Part shown: piece after piece, positions 54,140-63,337 of the stretch
Layout: every line of letters begins with the position of its first letter
Numbering within the stretch: the first letter of the stretch is position 1
NCBI RefSeq assembly: GCF_027247405.1
Contig: NZ_CP097463.1
Coordinates: forward strand, 248,001-312,000
Reading direction: 5' to 3'
DNA length: 64,000 bases
DNA from: Jatrophihabitans cynanchi
GTDB taxonomy: Bacteria; Actinomycetota; Actinomycetes; Mycobacteriales; Jatrophihabitantaceae
Made by a program: the position numbers and the translations under genes
Notes under the pieces: model-generated
Told to the model about the DNA's origin: nothing
Database searches by the model: none
Seen by the model: only the letters and a program-made list of their open reading frames with translations

Positions 54140-55411
54140 CTAGCCGGAGCGCACGCGGTGCCGGCTCGCCGGGCGCGCTGCCCGATCGGCGTGATCGGTG
54201 CGCGCCCGGCGCAGCACGGCGGCCCCGGCGGCGAGCAGCGCAGCCAGGGCGACCAGCCCCAGCCCGGCGCCAAGCGCAACGTGCTGCAGCCGCCGGTCCG
54301 CCGCAACGGGTGCCGACGGCGCCGGCAGCGGGGCCGCCGCCGCCGGGGTCGGCGGTGTCAGCGCGTCGTTGCGCACTGCGGTCAGCGCCCGGTAAGGGTT
54401 GATGATCCCGTAGCCGTAGCGCTCGCTCGGCACCGACACCGGCGGCGGGTCGGCGGTGGCCTCCAGCCGGGTCCGCACCTGCGCCGGGGTCATCGCGGGG
54501 TCGGCGCCGAGCAGCAACGCGACGGTGCCGGTCACGAACGGCGCCGCGAAGCTGGTGCCGTCCTGCTTGGCGTAACCGCTGCCCCGGGAGGCGATGATCA
54601 CGCCCACGCCCGGGGCGGCTACCGACACGTAGCCGCCGGCGTCCGAGAACGCGGCGACGGTGTCCTGCTGGTCGACGGCGGCCACGGCGATGACGTTGTC
54701 GTAACGTGCGGCATAGGCAGCCGGGTAGGCAGCGGCCTTCAGGTCGCTCTCCCCCGCGTCGTTACCGGCGGCGGCCACGATCACCACCTGCTGCTGCGCG
54801 GCGTACGCGACCGCCTGCTCCATGGCCGCGGTGGGCGCGTTGGTCTTGACCGAGACGTTGACGACCCGGGCATGCTGCTGGACGGCGTAGCGGATGCCGG
54901 CGGCGATGCCGTCGGAGTCGCCGTCGCGCGGGTCACGCCCGGTCTGCTTGATCGGGATGATGGTGGCTCCGGGTGCCACCCCGACGAACGGGACGCCGGT
55001 GAGCTGCGGCGCGGCGATGATCGAGCTGACGCCGGTGCCGTGCCCGTAACAGTCCATCCAGTCCTGCGGGTTCTCCCCTGGGCGCACGTTGTGCCCGTCG
55101 GCGACATGCATCCGGCCGACCTGCGGTTGGCTGGGGTCCAGGCCGCTGTCGACGACGCCGACGCGCACCCCGTCGCCCTGGCTGATCGGCCAGGCGTTCT
55201 GGAACTTCAGCCGGGTCTGCGGCCACGGCGTGCTGGTCAGCTGCTGACCCACCTGCGGCGGGCAGTCCTGGGACGGCACCCCGTTCCGCACCGGCGGCAC
55301 GGTGGCCGCAGTAACCGCAGTGGCCGCAGTAACCGCAGTGGCCGGCGCAAGAACCGGCAGGATGGCAGCCGCGAGCAGCGCGGCGGCTACCGCGCGCCCG
55401 CTACTGCCCAC
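54140..55411 (-). CDS. mycP: second mycosin-type serine protease
   Basis: A 423-residue subtilase with mycosin layout. It has a signal peptide with a TAAT/TAVT repeat caused by an 18-bp tandem duplication, catalytic Asp88 (GVVDSGLD), His124 (YGHGTGV), Asn218 (AAGNDAG) and Ser287 (GTSFAAP). A Pro/Ala linker and a C-terminal transmembrane helix near 385-405 with a basic end follow. Sequence is clearly different from the mycosin at 50.5 kb (for example GTSFAAP versus GTSDSAA). GTG at 55411 overlaps the tatA end by 11 bp. It is convergent with the second WXG100 pair. Confidence 0.92.
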   Translation of the reverse strand: MGSSGRAVAAALLAAAILPVLAPATAVTAATAVTAATVPPVRNGVPSQDCPPQVGQQLTSTPWPQTRLKFQNAWPISQGDGVRVGVVDSGLDPSQPQVGRMHVADGHNVRPGENPQDWMDCYGHGTGVSSIIAAPQLTGVPFVGVAPGATIIPIKQTGRDPRDGDSDGIAAGIRYAVQQHARVVNVSVKTNAPTAAMEQAVAYAAQQQVVIVAAAGNDAGESDLKAAAYPAAYAARYDNVIAVAAVDQQDTVAAFSDAGGYVSVAAPGVGVIIASRGSGYAKQDGTSFAAPFVTGTVALLLGADPAMTPAQVRTRLEATADPPPVSVPSERYGYGIINPYRALTAVRNDALTPPTPAAAAPLPAPSAPVAADRRLQHVALGAGLGLVALAALLAAGAAVLRRARTDHADRAARPASRHRVRSG

Positions 55412-55682
55412 TCGGCGCGGGCTTGTCCACCTTCACCGGCGTGGTCGCGGCGGGGGGCTCGGGCGTGACGTCCGCCGGCGGCTGCTCGGCGGGCGTGACT
55501 GCGCCGGCGGGCCGGTCCGCGGCCTCCCGCGCCTTGTCGTCCTCGCTCATGCCTTTGATCTCGGTCTTGAAGATCCGCAGCGAGCGGCCGAGGGATCGAG
55601 CGGCATCAGGCAGCTTCTTGTAGCCGAACAGTGCGATCGCGATCAGCGCGACCACGACCCAGTGCGAGGGTGCTTCCCACAT
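55401..55682 (-). CDS. tatA: twin-arginine translocase subunit TatA
   Basis: A 93-residue protein with one N-terminal helix ([20 protein letters not shown]), the conserved FG hinge, and an amphipathic helix ([18 protein letters not shown]). A Pro/Ala-rich acidic tail follows, typical of actinobacterial TatA. It forms the pore for folded proteins together with TatC, which is not in this window. The mycosin gene starts inside its 3-prime end, so both are made from one transcript. Confidence 0.92.
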   Translation of the reverse strand: MWEAPSHWVVVALIAIALFGYKKLPDAARSLGRSLRIFKTEIKGMSEDDKAREAADRPAGAVTPAEQPPADVTPEPPAATTPVKVDKPAPSGQ

Positions 55683-55720
55683 CGCGGACTCCTCGAGACT
55701 CGTTCTGCCTGCCTGCGATC

Positions 55721-57166
55721 CTACGTCAGCGGCGCCGAGACGAACGGTTCCAGTGCCGCCGCCAGCCCCGGACCGACGCGGGCGTGCAGCCGCGTCCCGT
55801 CGGCGGTGTGCTCGGTCGCCAGCACTTCGGCACTGTCGTGCACCCGCGCCACCAGGTCGCCGCGGTCGTACGGGACGAGCACGTTCAGCTCCACGTCCGG
55901 CCGCGGCAGGCGCTGCTCGATCCGCGCGCGCAGCTCGTCCAGCCCCGCGCCGGTCCGGGCCGAGACGAACACGGCGTCCGGGGCCAGGTGCCGCAGCCGA
56001 AGCAACGCGTCCGGCTCGGCGGCGTCCACCTTGTTGAACACCAACTGCTCGGGGACGCCGAGCGCGTCGATCTCGGCGAGGACCTCGCGCACCGCGCGGA
56101 TCTGCGCCTGCGGGTCGGCGTCGGCGGCATCCACGACGTGCAGGATCAGGTCGGCGTCGGCCACCTCCTCCAGCGTCGAGCGGAACGCCTCGACCAGCTG
56201 GGTGGGCAGGTGCCGCACGAAGCCGACGGTGTCGGCCAGCGTGTACGGCCGACCGTCCGAGGCCTGGCAGCGCCGGACGGTGGGATCCAGCGTGGCGAAC
56301 AACGCGTTCTCGACGAGCACGCCGGCGTCGGTGAGCCGGTTCAGCAGCGAGGACTTGCCCGCGTTCGTGTAGCCGGCCAGCGCGACCCCGGGCACCTGCC
56401 GGTCGACCCGCCGGGCGCGCTTGACGTCCCGGGCCGTCTTCATCCCGGCGATCTGGGCGCGCAGCTTGGCCATCCGCGAGTTGATCCGGCGGCGGTCGAT
56501 CTCGATCTTCGTCTCGCCCGGGCCACGGCCGCCGATGCCCACGCCTCCGGCCGCCCGGCCGCCGACCTGCCGGGACAGCGACTCGCCCCAGCCGCGCAGT
56601 CGGGGCAGCAGGTACTGCAGCTGCGCCAGCTCGACCTGCGCCTTGCCCTCCTTCGAGCGCGCGTGCTGGGCGAAGATGTCCAGGATCAGCGCGGTCCGGT
56701 CGACCACCTTGACCTTGACGACCTCCTCCAGTTGACGCAGCTGTCCGGGCGCGAGTTCGCCGTCGCAGACCACCGTGTCCGCCCCCTCAGCCAGCACGAC
56801 GTCGCGCAACTCCTTGGCCTTGCCCGAACCGATGTAGGTCGCCGGGTCGGGCCGGTCGCGCCGCTGGATCAGCCCGGCGAGCACCAGCGAGCCGGCCGTC
56901 TCGGCCAGCCGGCCCAGCTCGGCCAGTGAGTTCTCGGCCTCCACCAGCGTGCCGCTCGTCCAGACCCCGACCAGCACCACCCGCTCCAGGCGCAGCTGGC
57001 GGTACTCGACCTCGGTGACGTCGGTGAGCTCGGTCGAGAGCCCGGCGACCCGGCGCAGCGCCTGCCGCTCGGCGAGTTCATAGTCGCCGGTGGTGCGAGC
57101 GGTGGTGTCGCCTGCCGGGTCGTCCGCGGCGTAGCGGTGATCGTCGAATTCGTTCATCACCTCCAT
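55721..57166 (-). CDS. hflX: ribosome-associated GTPase HflX
   Basis: A 481-residue GTPase that splits stalled or hibernating ribosomes. The N-terminal HflX domain has [14 protein letters not shown] and a coiled-coil linker ([11 protein letters not shown], then [18 protein letters not shown]). The G domain has G1 GYTNAGKSS at 265-273, [10 protein letters not shown] as G3 and NKVD as G4. A short C-terminal domain follows. Two starts are possible: ATG 57166, or ATG 57157, which has GGAGG only 2 nt before it. It stands upstream of tatA by 38 bp and downstream of dapF by 22 bp on the same strand. Confidence 0.95.
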   Translation of the reverse strand: MEVMNEFDDHRYAADDPAGDTTARTTGDYELAERQALRRVAGLSTELTDVTEVEYRQLRLERVVLVGVWTSGTLVEAENSLAELGRLAETAGSLVLAGLIQRRDRPDPATYIGSGKAKELRDVVLAEGADTVVCDGELAPGQLRQLEEVVKVKVVDRTALILDIFAQHARSKEGKAQVELAQLQYLLPRLRGWGESLSRQVGGRAAGGVGIGGRGPGETKIEIDRRRINSRMAKLRAQIAGMKTARDVKRARRVDRQVPGVALAGYTNAGKSSLLNRLTDAGVLVENALFATLDPTVRRCQASDGRPYTLADTVGFVRHLPTQLVEAFRSTLEEVADADLILHVVDAADADPQAQIRAVREVLAEIDALGVPEQLVFNKVDAAEPDALLRLRHLAPDAVFVSARTGAGLDELRARIEQRLPRPDVELNVLVPYDRGDLVARVHDSAEVLATEHTADGTRLHARVGPGLAAALEPFVSAPLT

Positions 57167-57188
57167 CGTGACACGCCGGGCGAGATTA

Positions 57189-58049
57189 TTAGGCCGAACC
57201 GGCCGCGGCGAGGGCCGCCTCCAGCCATGAGTCGTCCAGGTCGAGTTCGGCGACGATCACCGCGGGACCGGACAGCAGCACGGTCCCGTCCGCTCGCCAG
57301 GTGACCGAGCAGCTGCCTCCCGGGACCTGCACCTGCCACACCGTGTCGTCGCGTTCGCTGCCTTCAGCGGTGGCCGCGGCGACGACGGCGGCGCAGATCC
57401 CGGTGCCGCAGGACTGCGTCTCGCCGACCCCCCGCTCGTGCACCCGCATCAGCAGCTGCCGCGGACCGGTGCGTACGACGAACTCGACGTTCTGTCCGCC
57501 GGGCCGGGCCGGCTCGACCAGTGGCGGGTCGGACAGTTCGAGCGCGGCCAGGTCGGCAGGCTCGCCGACCTCGACGACGACGTGCGGGTTGGGCAGCTCC
57601 ACCCGGGCCCCGGGGGTCGGCGGCAGGGGCGCGGCGGTGACGACCGGCCGGTCGGCAAGGACCCGGGGCTGACCCATGTCGACGGTGATCACACCGTCGG
57701 CACCGGTCTGCACGCGCACGATCCCGCCGCGTGTCGCCACCGCCGCATCGTGATCAACGACGCAGGCTCGCTGAAGGTATGCCATGAACACCCGCACGCC
57801 GTTCCCGCACATCTCGGCGAGCGAGCCGTCGGCGTTGCGGTAGTCCATGAAGAACTCCGCATCGGCGGCGTAGCGGGCGCCGTCCGGATCCTTCGCGGCC
57901 CGCACCACGCGCAGCACGCCGTCGGCGCCGATCCCGGTGTGCCGGGCGCAGAGCGCACGCACCAACTCGGGGGTCAGCTCGAGCGCGCCGTCGAGGTCGG
58001 GCACCAGGACGAAGTCGTTCCCGGTTCCGTGGCCCTTGAGCACGCGCAT
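57189..58049 (-). CDS. dapF: diaminopimelate epimerase
   Basis: A 286-residue enzyme that interconverts LL- and meso-diaminopimelate for lysine and peptidoglycan synthesis. The two catalytic cysteines are Cys81 (EMCGNGVR) and Cys214 (QSCGTG). The start MRVLKGHGTGNDFVLVPDLD is the classic DapF N terminus, and NPHVVVEV and the repeated two-domain fold are intact. ATG at 58049 begins 2 bp after the miaA stop, so the two are co-translated. Gene order matches other actinobacteria. Confidence 0.97.
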   Translation of the reverse strand: MRVLKGHGTGNDFVLVPDLDGALELTPELVRALCARHTGIGADGVLRVVRAAKDPDGARYAADAEFFMDYRNADGSLAEMCGNGVRVFMAYLQRACVVDHDAAVATRGGIVRVQTGADGVITVDMGQPRVLADRPVVTAAPLPPTPGARVELPNPHVVVEVGEPADLAALELSDPPLVEPARPGGQNVEFVVRTGPRQLLMRVHERGVGETQSCGTGICAAVVAAATAEGSERDDTVWQVQVPGGSCSVTWRADGTVLLSGPAVIVAELDLDDSWLEAALAAAGSA

Positions 58050-58051
58050 GG

Positions 58052-58957
58052 TTACAGGGTATTCGCCACGTCCGCGACCAGGCCGCCGGCGGCGGCGTCG
58101 AACCACCGGATGCGCGGGTCGCGGCCGAACCAGGACCGCTGCCGGCGTACGAAGCGGCGGGTGGCCCGGATCGTCGCCTCGACCGCCTCGCCCAAATCGC
58201 CGGTCAGCTCGCCGTCGCGGTCGAGGCAGCCGAGCAGTTGCGCGTAGCCGAGGGCCTTGCCCGCGGTCGGGCTGGTCCGCAGCCCGCGCGGCAACAGGGC
58301 GCGCACCTCGTCCAGCAGCCCGGCGCTCATCATCGCGTGCACCCGCAGCGCCACCCGCTCGTCCAGGTCGGCACGATCCAGTCCCACCTGCACGGTGTCG
58401 TAGATCGACTCGAAGTCCGGCATCGTCGCGGTGAACGGCCGCCCGGTGAGCTCGATGACCTCCAGGGCGCGGACGATGCGCCGCCCGTTGCTCGGCAGGA
58501 TCGCGGCCGCGGCGGCCGGGTCGGCAGCGGCCAGACGGCGGTGCAGCGCCGCCGGGCCGGCCACGTGGAGTTCGGCGTGCAGCCGGGCACGGATCTGCGG
58601 AGATTCGCCGGGGAACTCCAGCCGGTCCAGCGCCCCGCGCAGGTACAGCCCGGAGCCGCCGACCAGGATCGGGACGCGGCCGCGGGCGTGGATCTCGCCG
58701 ATCGCGGCCCGCGCCAGCTGCTGGTACTCGGCCACCGCGGCCGACTTGCTGATCGGCCACACGTCCAGCAGGTGGTGCGGTACCCCGCCGCGCCGCTCGG
58801 GCGGCAGCTTCGCGGTGCCGATGTCCATGCCGTCGTACAGCTGCATCGAGTCGGCGTTGACGATCTCCCCGTCCAGCTGCTGGGCGAGCGCGACCGCGAG
58901 GTCGGACTTGCCGGTAGCGGTCGGCCCGACCACGGCGACCACGCGCGACTCAGCCAC
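58052..58957 (-). CDS. miaA: tRNA dimethylallyltransferase
   Basis: A 301-residue enzyme that transfers a dimethylallyl group to A37 of tRNAs reading UNN codons. The P-loop is GPTATGKS at 11-18, with NADSMQLYDGMDIGTAK, VGGSGLY and RRFVRRQRSWF, all diagnostic. MiaB, encoded 2.5 kb away, then methylthiolates the product. GTG at 58957 overlaps the end of the upstream gene by 8 bp and has no clear ribosome site of its own, suggesting coupling. Confidence 0.97.
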   Translation of the reverse strand: MAESRVVAVVGPTATGKSDLAVALAQQLDGEIVNADSMQLYDGMDIGTAKLPPERRGGVPHHLLDVWPISKSAAVAEYQQLARAAIGEIHARGRVPILVGGSGLYLRGALDRLEFPGESPQIRARLHAELHVAGPAALHRRLAAADPAAAAAILPSNGRRIVRALEVIELTGRPFTATMPDFESIYDTVQVGLDRADLDERVALRVHAMMSAGLLDEVRALLPRGLRTSPTAGKALGYAQLLGCLDRDGELTGDLGEAVEATIRATRRFVRRQRSWFGRDPRIRWFDAAAGGLVADVANTL

Positions 58958-59657
58958 CCGCGGTCCAGGCCGCGACGAAGTAGCCGACACCGTAGGGCGC
59001 CTCGGCGTAGAGCACGGTGCCCGTGTACGGCGCGCCTTCGAGCAGCCGGCCCGCGGCGCGCCAGGCCGGGACCCCGGCGGCGAGCAGCTCCGCGCCCAAG
59101 GCACCGTCCAGTGCGCTCAGCGCGGCGGCGTCGCCACCGGCCAGCGCCGCCTCGACGGCGGCGTCGAAGGGCTCGGCTCGTTCGTCCAGGTAGCCGGGCG
59201 CGGCCCGGCTGCGCCGGGCGCTGCCGTCGCCGAGTACCAGCAGCGCGACGTCGCGCGCCCCGGTGAGTTCGTCCAGTTCGCGCGCCGCGAGGCTGGTGGC
59301 GAAGTCCTGGCCGACGGCGAACGCCACCGCGCCGCTGTCCGGTCCCAGGGCGTCACGCACCAGCCACGCGCCGACCGTGAGCGACGGGGGCAGTTCCGCG
59401 GCAGCGTCATCGGGGGCGCGCGCGCCGAGGGGCACGTCGCCGGCGACCCCGAACGCGGCCAGGTTGCCGCGCGCCTGCGGCGGGTACGACCGCGACACCG
59501 GTCCGGCGCCCAGCAGCACGAGCTGCCTACCGGCGCCGACCCGCTCGATTGCGGTGCGGCACGCGGCGCGCAACCGGTCGAGTTCGGCGGCGGCGCCGAC
59601 CGCCACGTGCGGGAGCAGAAGCGGCGGTTGCGGACAGAACGCGGCGCCCGAGATCAC
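58950..59657 (-). CDS. class III extradiol dioxygenase-like protein (Rv2728c-type)
   Basis: A 235-residue protein of the LigB-like fold found upstream of miaA in many actinobacteria. It starts AAFCPQPPLLLPHVAVGAAA, where the PHPPLL-type opening normally carries a metal-binding His; here it reads CPQPPLLLPHV, so one ligand has changed. Later parts are VLLGAGPVSRSYPP and DVALLVLGDGSARRS. The strong drift at the metal site suggests a non-enzymatic or altered role. GTG at 59657 is the only plausible start, and the end overlaps miaA. Confidence 0.75.
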   Translation of the reverse strand: MISGAAFCPQPPLLLPHVAVGAAAELDRLRAACRTAIERVGAGRQLVLLGAGPVSRSYPPQARGNLAAFGVAGDVPLGARAPDDAAAELPPSLTVGAWLVRDALGPDSGAVAFAVGQDFATSLAARELDELTGARDVALLVLGDGSARRSRAAPGYLDERAEPFDAAVEAALAGGDAAALSALDGALGAELLAAGVPAWRAAGRLLEGAPYTGTVLYAEAPYGVGYFVAAWTAGG

Positions 59658-59723
59658 CGCAGCAGGCTATCGGGCGCCGAGGTCCGCGCGCAGCGGGCGC
59701 CTGATCGTGTTCAATGACCAGTC

Positions 59724-60908
59724 ATGGGCTCGGAGTGGGGACGCATCGACGTGGACGGCACCGTCTACGTCAAGACAGCTGACGGCGAACGCGAGATCGG
59801 CTCGTGGCAGGCGGGCGACGCGGAGGCCGGGCTGGCTTTCTACGAGCGCCGCTACGAGGACCTCGCGACCGAGGTGACGCTGCTCGAGCAGCGGCTGGCC
59901 TCCGGTGCCGGGGACCCGTCGTCCACACGCACCCACGCCGTCGCGATCAAGGATCAGCTGCCCACCGTCGCCGCCATCGGCGACCTCGCCGCGCTGGACA
60001 CCCGGCTGGACGCGCTCCTCGCCGCGGCCGAGACCAAGGCCAGCGAGCACGCGGCGGCGCGGCAACAGGCGCGCGCGGACGCGATCGCGGCGAAGGAGGC
60101 GCTGGCCGCCGAGGCCGAGCAGATCGGCGAGTCCTCGACGTCGTGGAAGGCCTCCGGGGACCGGTTGCGCGCGATCGTCGAGGAGTGGAAGCAGATCAAA
60201 GGCATCGACCGCAAGACCGACGACGCGCTGTGGAAGCGCTTCGCGGCCGCGCGCGATGCGTTCGGACGGCGCCGCGGTCAACACTTCGCCAAACTTGACG
60301 CCGAGCGCGGATCGGCCAAGGAGGTCAAGGAGGAGCTCATCGCCCGGGCCGAGGAGCTGTCCCAGTCCGCCGACTGGAAGGCCACCGCGACGACGATGCG
60401 CGAGCTGATGACCCAGTGGAAGGCCGCGGGACGGGCCTCGCGCGATGTGGAGGACGCGCTGTGGGCCCGGTTCCGCGCGGCGCAGGACGCCTTCTTCGCG
60501 CGCCGCTCGGGGGTGTTCGCCGAGCGCGACGCCGAGCAGCAGGAGAACAAGCAGAAGAAGGAAGCGATCATCGCCCAGGCCGAGGCGCTGGACCTCGGGG
60601 ACGCGAAGGCAGCCCAGGCCGCGCTGCGTGACCTGCAGGCCCGCTTCGACGAGATCGGCCACGTGCCGCGCGACTCGATGGCCCGCATCGACGCCCGGAT
60701 GCGGGCCGCCGAGCAGCGGGTGCGCGACGCCGTGGACACCGAGTGGCGGCGCGGCAGCGTGGAGTCGAACCCGTTCCTGGCGGCACTGCGCGAGCGGCTC
60801 GCCGAGGCCGAGGCGAAGTTGGAGCGCGCCCGCAAGGCCGGCGACGCCGACCGGATCGCCCGCGCCGAGGCCGAGGTCGCGCAGCGCCGCGCCCTCATCC
60901 CTGAGTAG
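59724..60908 (+). CDS. DUF349 domain protein
   Basis: A 394-residue, almost entirely helical protein with about three DUF349 repeats of roughly 70 residues, each ending in a D-x-LW-x-RF-x3-R/Q-D-x-F motif (TDDALWKRFAAARDAFGRRR, then VEDALWARFRAAQDAFFARR). The N-terminal 40 residues are a small beta segment (WGRIDVDGTVYVKTADGERE). DUF349 proteins are cytoplasmic and poorly understood; mycobacterial Rv2731 is in the same genomic place. It is divergent from the extradiol-dioxygenase-like gene over 66 bp. Confidence 0.88.
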   Translation: MGSEWGRIDVDGTVYVKTADGEREIGSWQAGDAEAGLAFYERRYEDLATEVTLLEQRLASGAGDPSSTRTHAVAIKDQLPTVAAIGDLAALDTRLDALLAAAETKASEHAAARQQARADAIAAKEALAAEAEQIGESSTSWKASGDRLRAIVEEWKQIKGIDRKTDDALWKRFAAARDAFGRRRGQHFAKLDAERGSAKEVKEELIARAEELSQSADWKATATTMRELMTQWKAAGRASRDVEDALWARFRAAQDAFFARRSGVFAERDAEQQENKQKKEAIIAQAEALDLGDAKAAQAALRDLQARFDEIGHVPRDSMARIDARMRAAEQRVRDAVDTEWRRGSVESNPFLAALRERLAEAEAKLERARKAGDADRIARAEAEVAQRRALIPE

Positions 60909-60957
60909 CAACGTCGGCTCATCCCGACCTGACGCAGATATCCGTAACATCGCGTCA

Positions 60958-61416
60958 ATGACACCGAATCCGCCGCCGGACGCCCAGGCGACCGTCATCG
61001 CGTTCCTGACCGCGCTCGCCGCATCCGACGTCGAGGGCGCCGGCGCGCTGCTGGCCGAGGACGTCGTGTACGCGAATGTGGGGCTGCCGACCATTCGCGG
61101 CCGGCGGGGCGTGCTTCGCGTGCTCGGGCCGCTGGCCGGCCATCGCGCGCGGTTCGAGGTCTACCTGCATGCGGTCGCCGCCGACGGGGCACAGGTGCTC
61201 ACCGAACGCACCGACGTGATCGAGTTCGGCCGGCTGCGGTTCCAGTTCTGGGTGGCCGGCCGGTTCGACGTGCACGACGGCCGGATCACGCTGTGGCGGG
61301 ACGCCTTCGACTTCCTCGACTGCACCCGGGCCGCGGTGCGTGGCCTGATCGGCGCGCTCGTGCCCGCGCTGCGACCCGGGCCGCCGGCCACGTCCGGTCC
61401 CCCGGGGCGGCACTGA
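60958..61416 (+). CDS. limonene-1,2-epoxide hydrolase family protein (EphG-like)
   Basis: A 152-residue alpha+beta-barrel protein with the LEH pattern: AQATVIAFLTALAASDVEGA, LLAEDVVYANVGLPTIRGRR, TERTDVIEFG and the active-site end FDVHDGRITLWRDAFDFLD. The expected Asp-Arg-Asp triad is present (Asp in ERTDV, Arg in LWRD, Asp in WRDAF). M. tuberculosis EphG (Rv2740) is a close relative in fold. It would open an epoxide by adding water to a lipid- or steroid-like substrate. It starts 49 bp after the DUF349 gene and converges on miaB. Confidence 0.85.
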   Translation: MTPNPPPDAQATVIAFLTALAASDVEGAGALLAEDVVYANVGLPTIRGRRGVLRVLGPLAGHRARFEVYLHAVAADGAQVLTERTDVIEFGRLRFQFWVAGRFDVHDGRITLWRDAFDFLDCTRAAVRGLIGALVPALRPGPPATSGPPGRH

Positions 61417-61436
61417 CCGCAGCGGGTCGCGGGCGG

Positions 61437-62846
61437 TCAGGCCGGGCGGGTCCCGATGCTGAGCAGTTGCGGTTTCGGCGCCGGGTGGGCGTCGGCACGC
61501 TCGGCGCCACGCCAGCGCCGGTGCGCGGTGATGCCGGCGTCGGCCACGAGGTGGTGCGGCGCGGCATAGGTGACCGCGGCGGTGATCGTGTCCCCCGGCG
61601 CGGCGTCACCGGCAACATGCACCAGCCTGCCGTCCCGCGCCCGGCCGGACACCCGGCCGGTCGCGCCGTCCTTGCGCCCGCCCGCATCGTTGACGAGCAC
61701 CTCGACGTCGGCGCCGACCAGCGCCTTCGCGGCGTCCCAGGAGAGCTGCTCCTGCAGCGCGATCAGCCGCTCGTACCGCTCCTGCACCACCTGCTTGGGC
61801 ACCTGGCCGGCCATCTCGGCAGCCGGGGTCCCCGGCCGCTTGGAGTACTGGAAGGTGAACGCGCTGGCGAAGCGGGCCGCGCGCACCACGTCCAGCGTCT
61901 GCTCGAAGTCCGCCTCGGTCTCGCCGGGAAACCCGACGATGATGTCGGTGGTGATCGCCGCGTGCGGCATGGCGGCACGGACCCGGTCGATGATGCCCAG
62001 GTAGCGCTCCTGCCGGTACGAGCGGCGCATCGCCTTGAGCACCGCGTCCGATCCGGACTGCATCGGCATGTGCAGTTGCGGCATCACGTTGGGCGTCTCG
62101 GCCATCGCGGCGATCACGTCGTCGGTGAAGTCGCGCGGGTGCGGGCTGGTGAACCGCACCCGCTCCAGCCCGTCGATCCCGCCGCAGGCGCGCAGCAGCT
62201 TGCCGAACGCGAGCCGGTCGCCGAACGAGCGGCCGTAGGAGTTCACGTTCTGCCCGAGCAGGGTGACCTCGACGACGCCCTGCTCGACCAGGGCGCGGAT
62301 CTCGGCCAGAACGTCGCCCGGCCGGCGGTCGGTCTCGGTGCCGCGCAGCGAGGGGACGATGCAGAACGTGCACGTGTTGTCACAGCCCACGGACACCGAC
62401 ACCCAGGCGCTGAAGGCCGATTCGCGACGGCTGGGCAGGTCGGACGGGAAGTTCTGCAGCGCCTCGACGATCTCGACCTGCGCTTCACGGTTGTGCCTCG
62501 CACGCTCGAGCAGCACCGGCAGTGCAGCCAGGTTGTTGGTGCCGAAGACGACGTCCACCCACGGCGCCTTCTCGAGGATCCGGCCGCGGTCCTTCTGCGC
62601 CAGGCAGCCGCCGACCGCGATCTGCAGGTCCGGGTTCTGCTGCTTGGCCGGGTACAGGTGACCGAGGTTGCCGTACAGCCGGTTGTCGGCGTTCTCGCGC
62701 ACCGCGCAGGTGTTGAACACGACCAGGTCCGGCGCGCCGGTCTCGTCGCGCGTGTAGCCGGCACCCTCCAGCAGCCCGGCCAGCCGCTCGGAGTCATGGA
62801 CGTTCATCTGGCACCCGTAGGTGCGGATCTGATAGGTGCGTCCCAC
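61437..62846 (-). CDS. miaB: tRNA-2-methylthio-N6-dimethylallyladenosine synthase
   Basis: A 469-residue radical SAM methylthiotransferase that acts on i6A37 of tRNA. The N-terminal UPF0004 domain has Cys12, Cys46 and Cys81 ([28 protein letters not shown]), which bind the auxiliary cluster. The radical SAM cluster uses Cys155, Cys159 and Cys162 ([12 protein letters not shown]). A C-terminal TRAM domain ends near 440. GTG at 62846 begins [13 protein letters not shown]; the long upstream frame is not coding. It complements MiaA encoded at 58 kb. Confidence 0.97.
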   Translation of the reverse strand: MGRTYQIRTYGCQMNVHDSERLAGLLEGAGYTRDETGAPDLVVFNTCAVRENADNRLYGNLGHLYPAKQQNPDLQIAVGGCLAQKDRGRILEKAPWVDVVFGTNNLAALPVLLERARHNREAQVEIVEALQNFPSDLPSRRESAFSAWVSVSVGCDNTCTFCIVPSLRGTETDRRPGDVLAEIRALVEQGVVEVTLLGQNVNSYGRSFGDRLAFGKLLRACGGIDGLERVRFTSPHPRDFTDDVIAAMAETPNVMPQLHMPMQSGSDAVLKAMRRSYRQERYLGIIDRVRAAMPHAAITTDIIVGFPGETEADFEQTLDVVRAARFASAFTFQYSKRPGTPAAEMAGQVPKQVVQERYERLIALQEQLSWDAAKALVGADVEVLVNDAGGRKDGATGRVSGRARDGRLVHVAGDAAPGDTITAAVTYAAPHHLVADAGITAHRRWRGAERADAHPAPKPQLLSIGTRPA

Positions 62847-62933
62847 TGAACCCTCTGCTCTTGACCAGCTGTCGGCGTCAACGCCTGCTCGATGCACTCG
62901 AGGATACGGGCCGGCCGGTGGTCCAATGGTTCG

Positions 62934-63155
62934 GTGAGCCTCTCGGACGCGGACGTGGCAGCGCTGGCCCGCGAAGCGGTCGACCACAAGGACCCGCGGT
63001 TGGACGTGCACATCGCGCCGGTGGCGCAGGACGACCCGTACCGCTTCGGCGCGGCGGCCTGGACGGTGAGCGCCGGCGGTGCGAGCAGCTACATCACCGC
63101 GACGATGAGCTGGCGCGAGGCGCTGGACAAGCTGATCGCCGACCTCGGCAGCTGA
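62934..63155 (+). CDS. small conserved actinobacterial protein next to miaB
   Basis: A 73-residue protein starting [20 protein letters not shown] (GTG at 62934) and containing [20 protein letters not shown] and a terminal helix [11 protein letters not shown]. It looks like a compact beta-sheet/helix domain. No function is known to me. It is divergent from miaB over 87 bp. An ATG at 62892 would extend it by 14 residues but adds only basic sequence. Confidence 0.6.
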   Translation: MSLSDADVAALAREAVDHKDPRLDVHIAPVAQDDPYRFGAAAWTVSAGGASSYITATMSWREALDKLIADLGS

Positions 63156-63160
63156 TCGAC

Positions 63161-63239
63161 TCTGCGCCGCTTCCCCCCACCTTGTCACCTTCGCGGCGCT
63201 TCCCCCACCGTCTGACCAACTTTGCGCCGCTTCCCCCAC
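63161..63239. repeat. three short direct repeats of a CCGCTTCCCCCAC motif
   Basis: TCTGCGCCGCTTCCCCCCAC (63161-63180), TTCGCGGCGCTTCCCCCAC (63190-63208) and TTTGCGCCGCTTCCCCCAC (63221-63239) recur about every 30 bp, separated by TTGTCACC or TCTGACCAA. They sit between the small gene at 62934 and the convergent end of rny. They may act in transcription termination or be a locally expanded intergenic element. Confidence 0.6.
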
Positions 63240-63337
63240 GCTGTCACGAGATCCGGGCGCTGGATTTCGTCCCTCGGTGGGGGGAGCGGGACGGTCGGTG
63301 GGCGGGCACACCTGGCACACCGTGGGGTAAGCGCTGG

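Noticed and set aside
54105-54140. Short GACCTGATCA tandem after the second WXG100 pair as a terminator
   Set aside because: The units repeat directly (two to three copies) and form only weak self-complementary GATC pairs, so no stable hairpin can be drawn.
63161-63239. The C-rich repeats considered as a CRISPR array
   Set aside because: There are only three imperfect 19-20-bp units with about 10-bp spacers and no cas genes.
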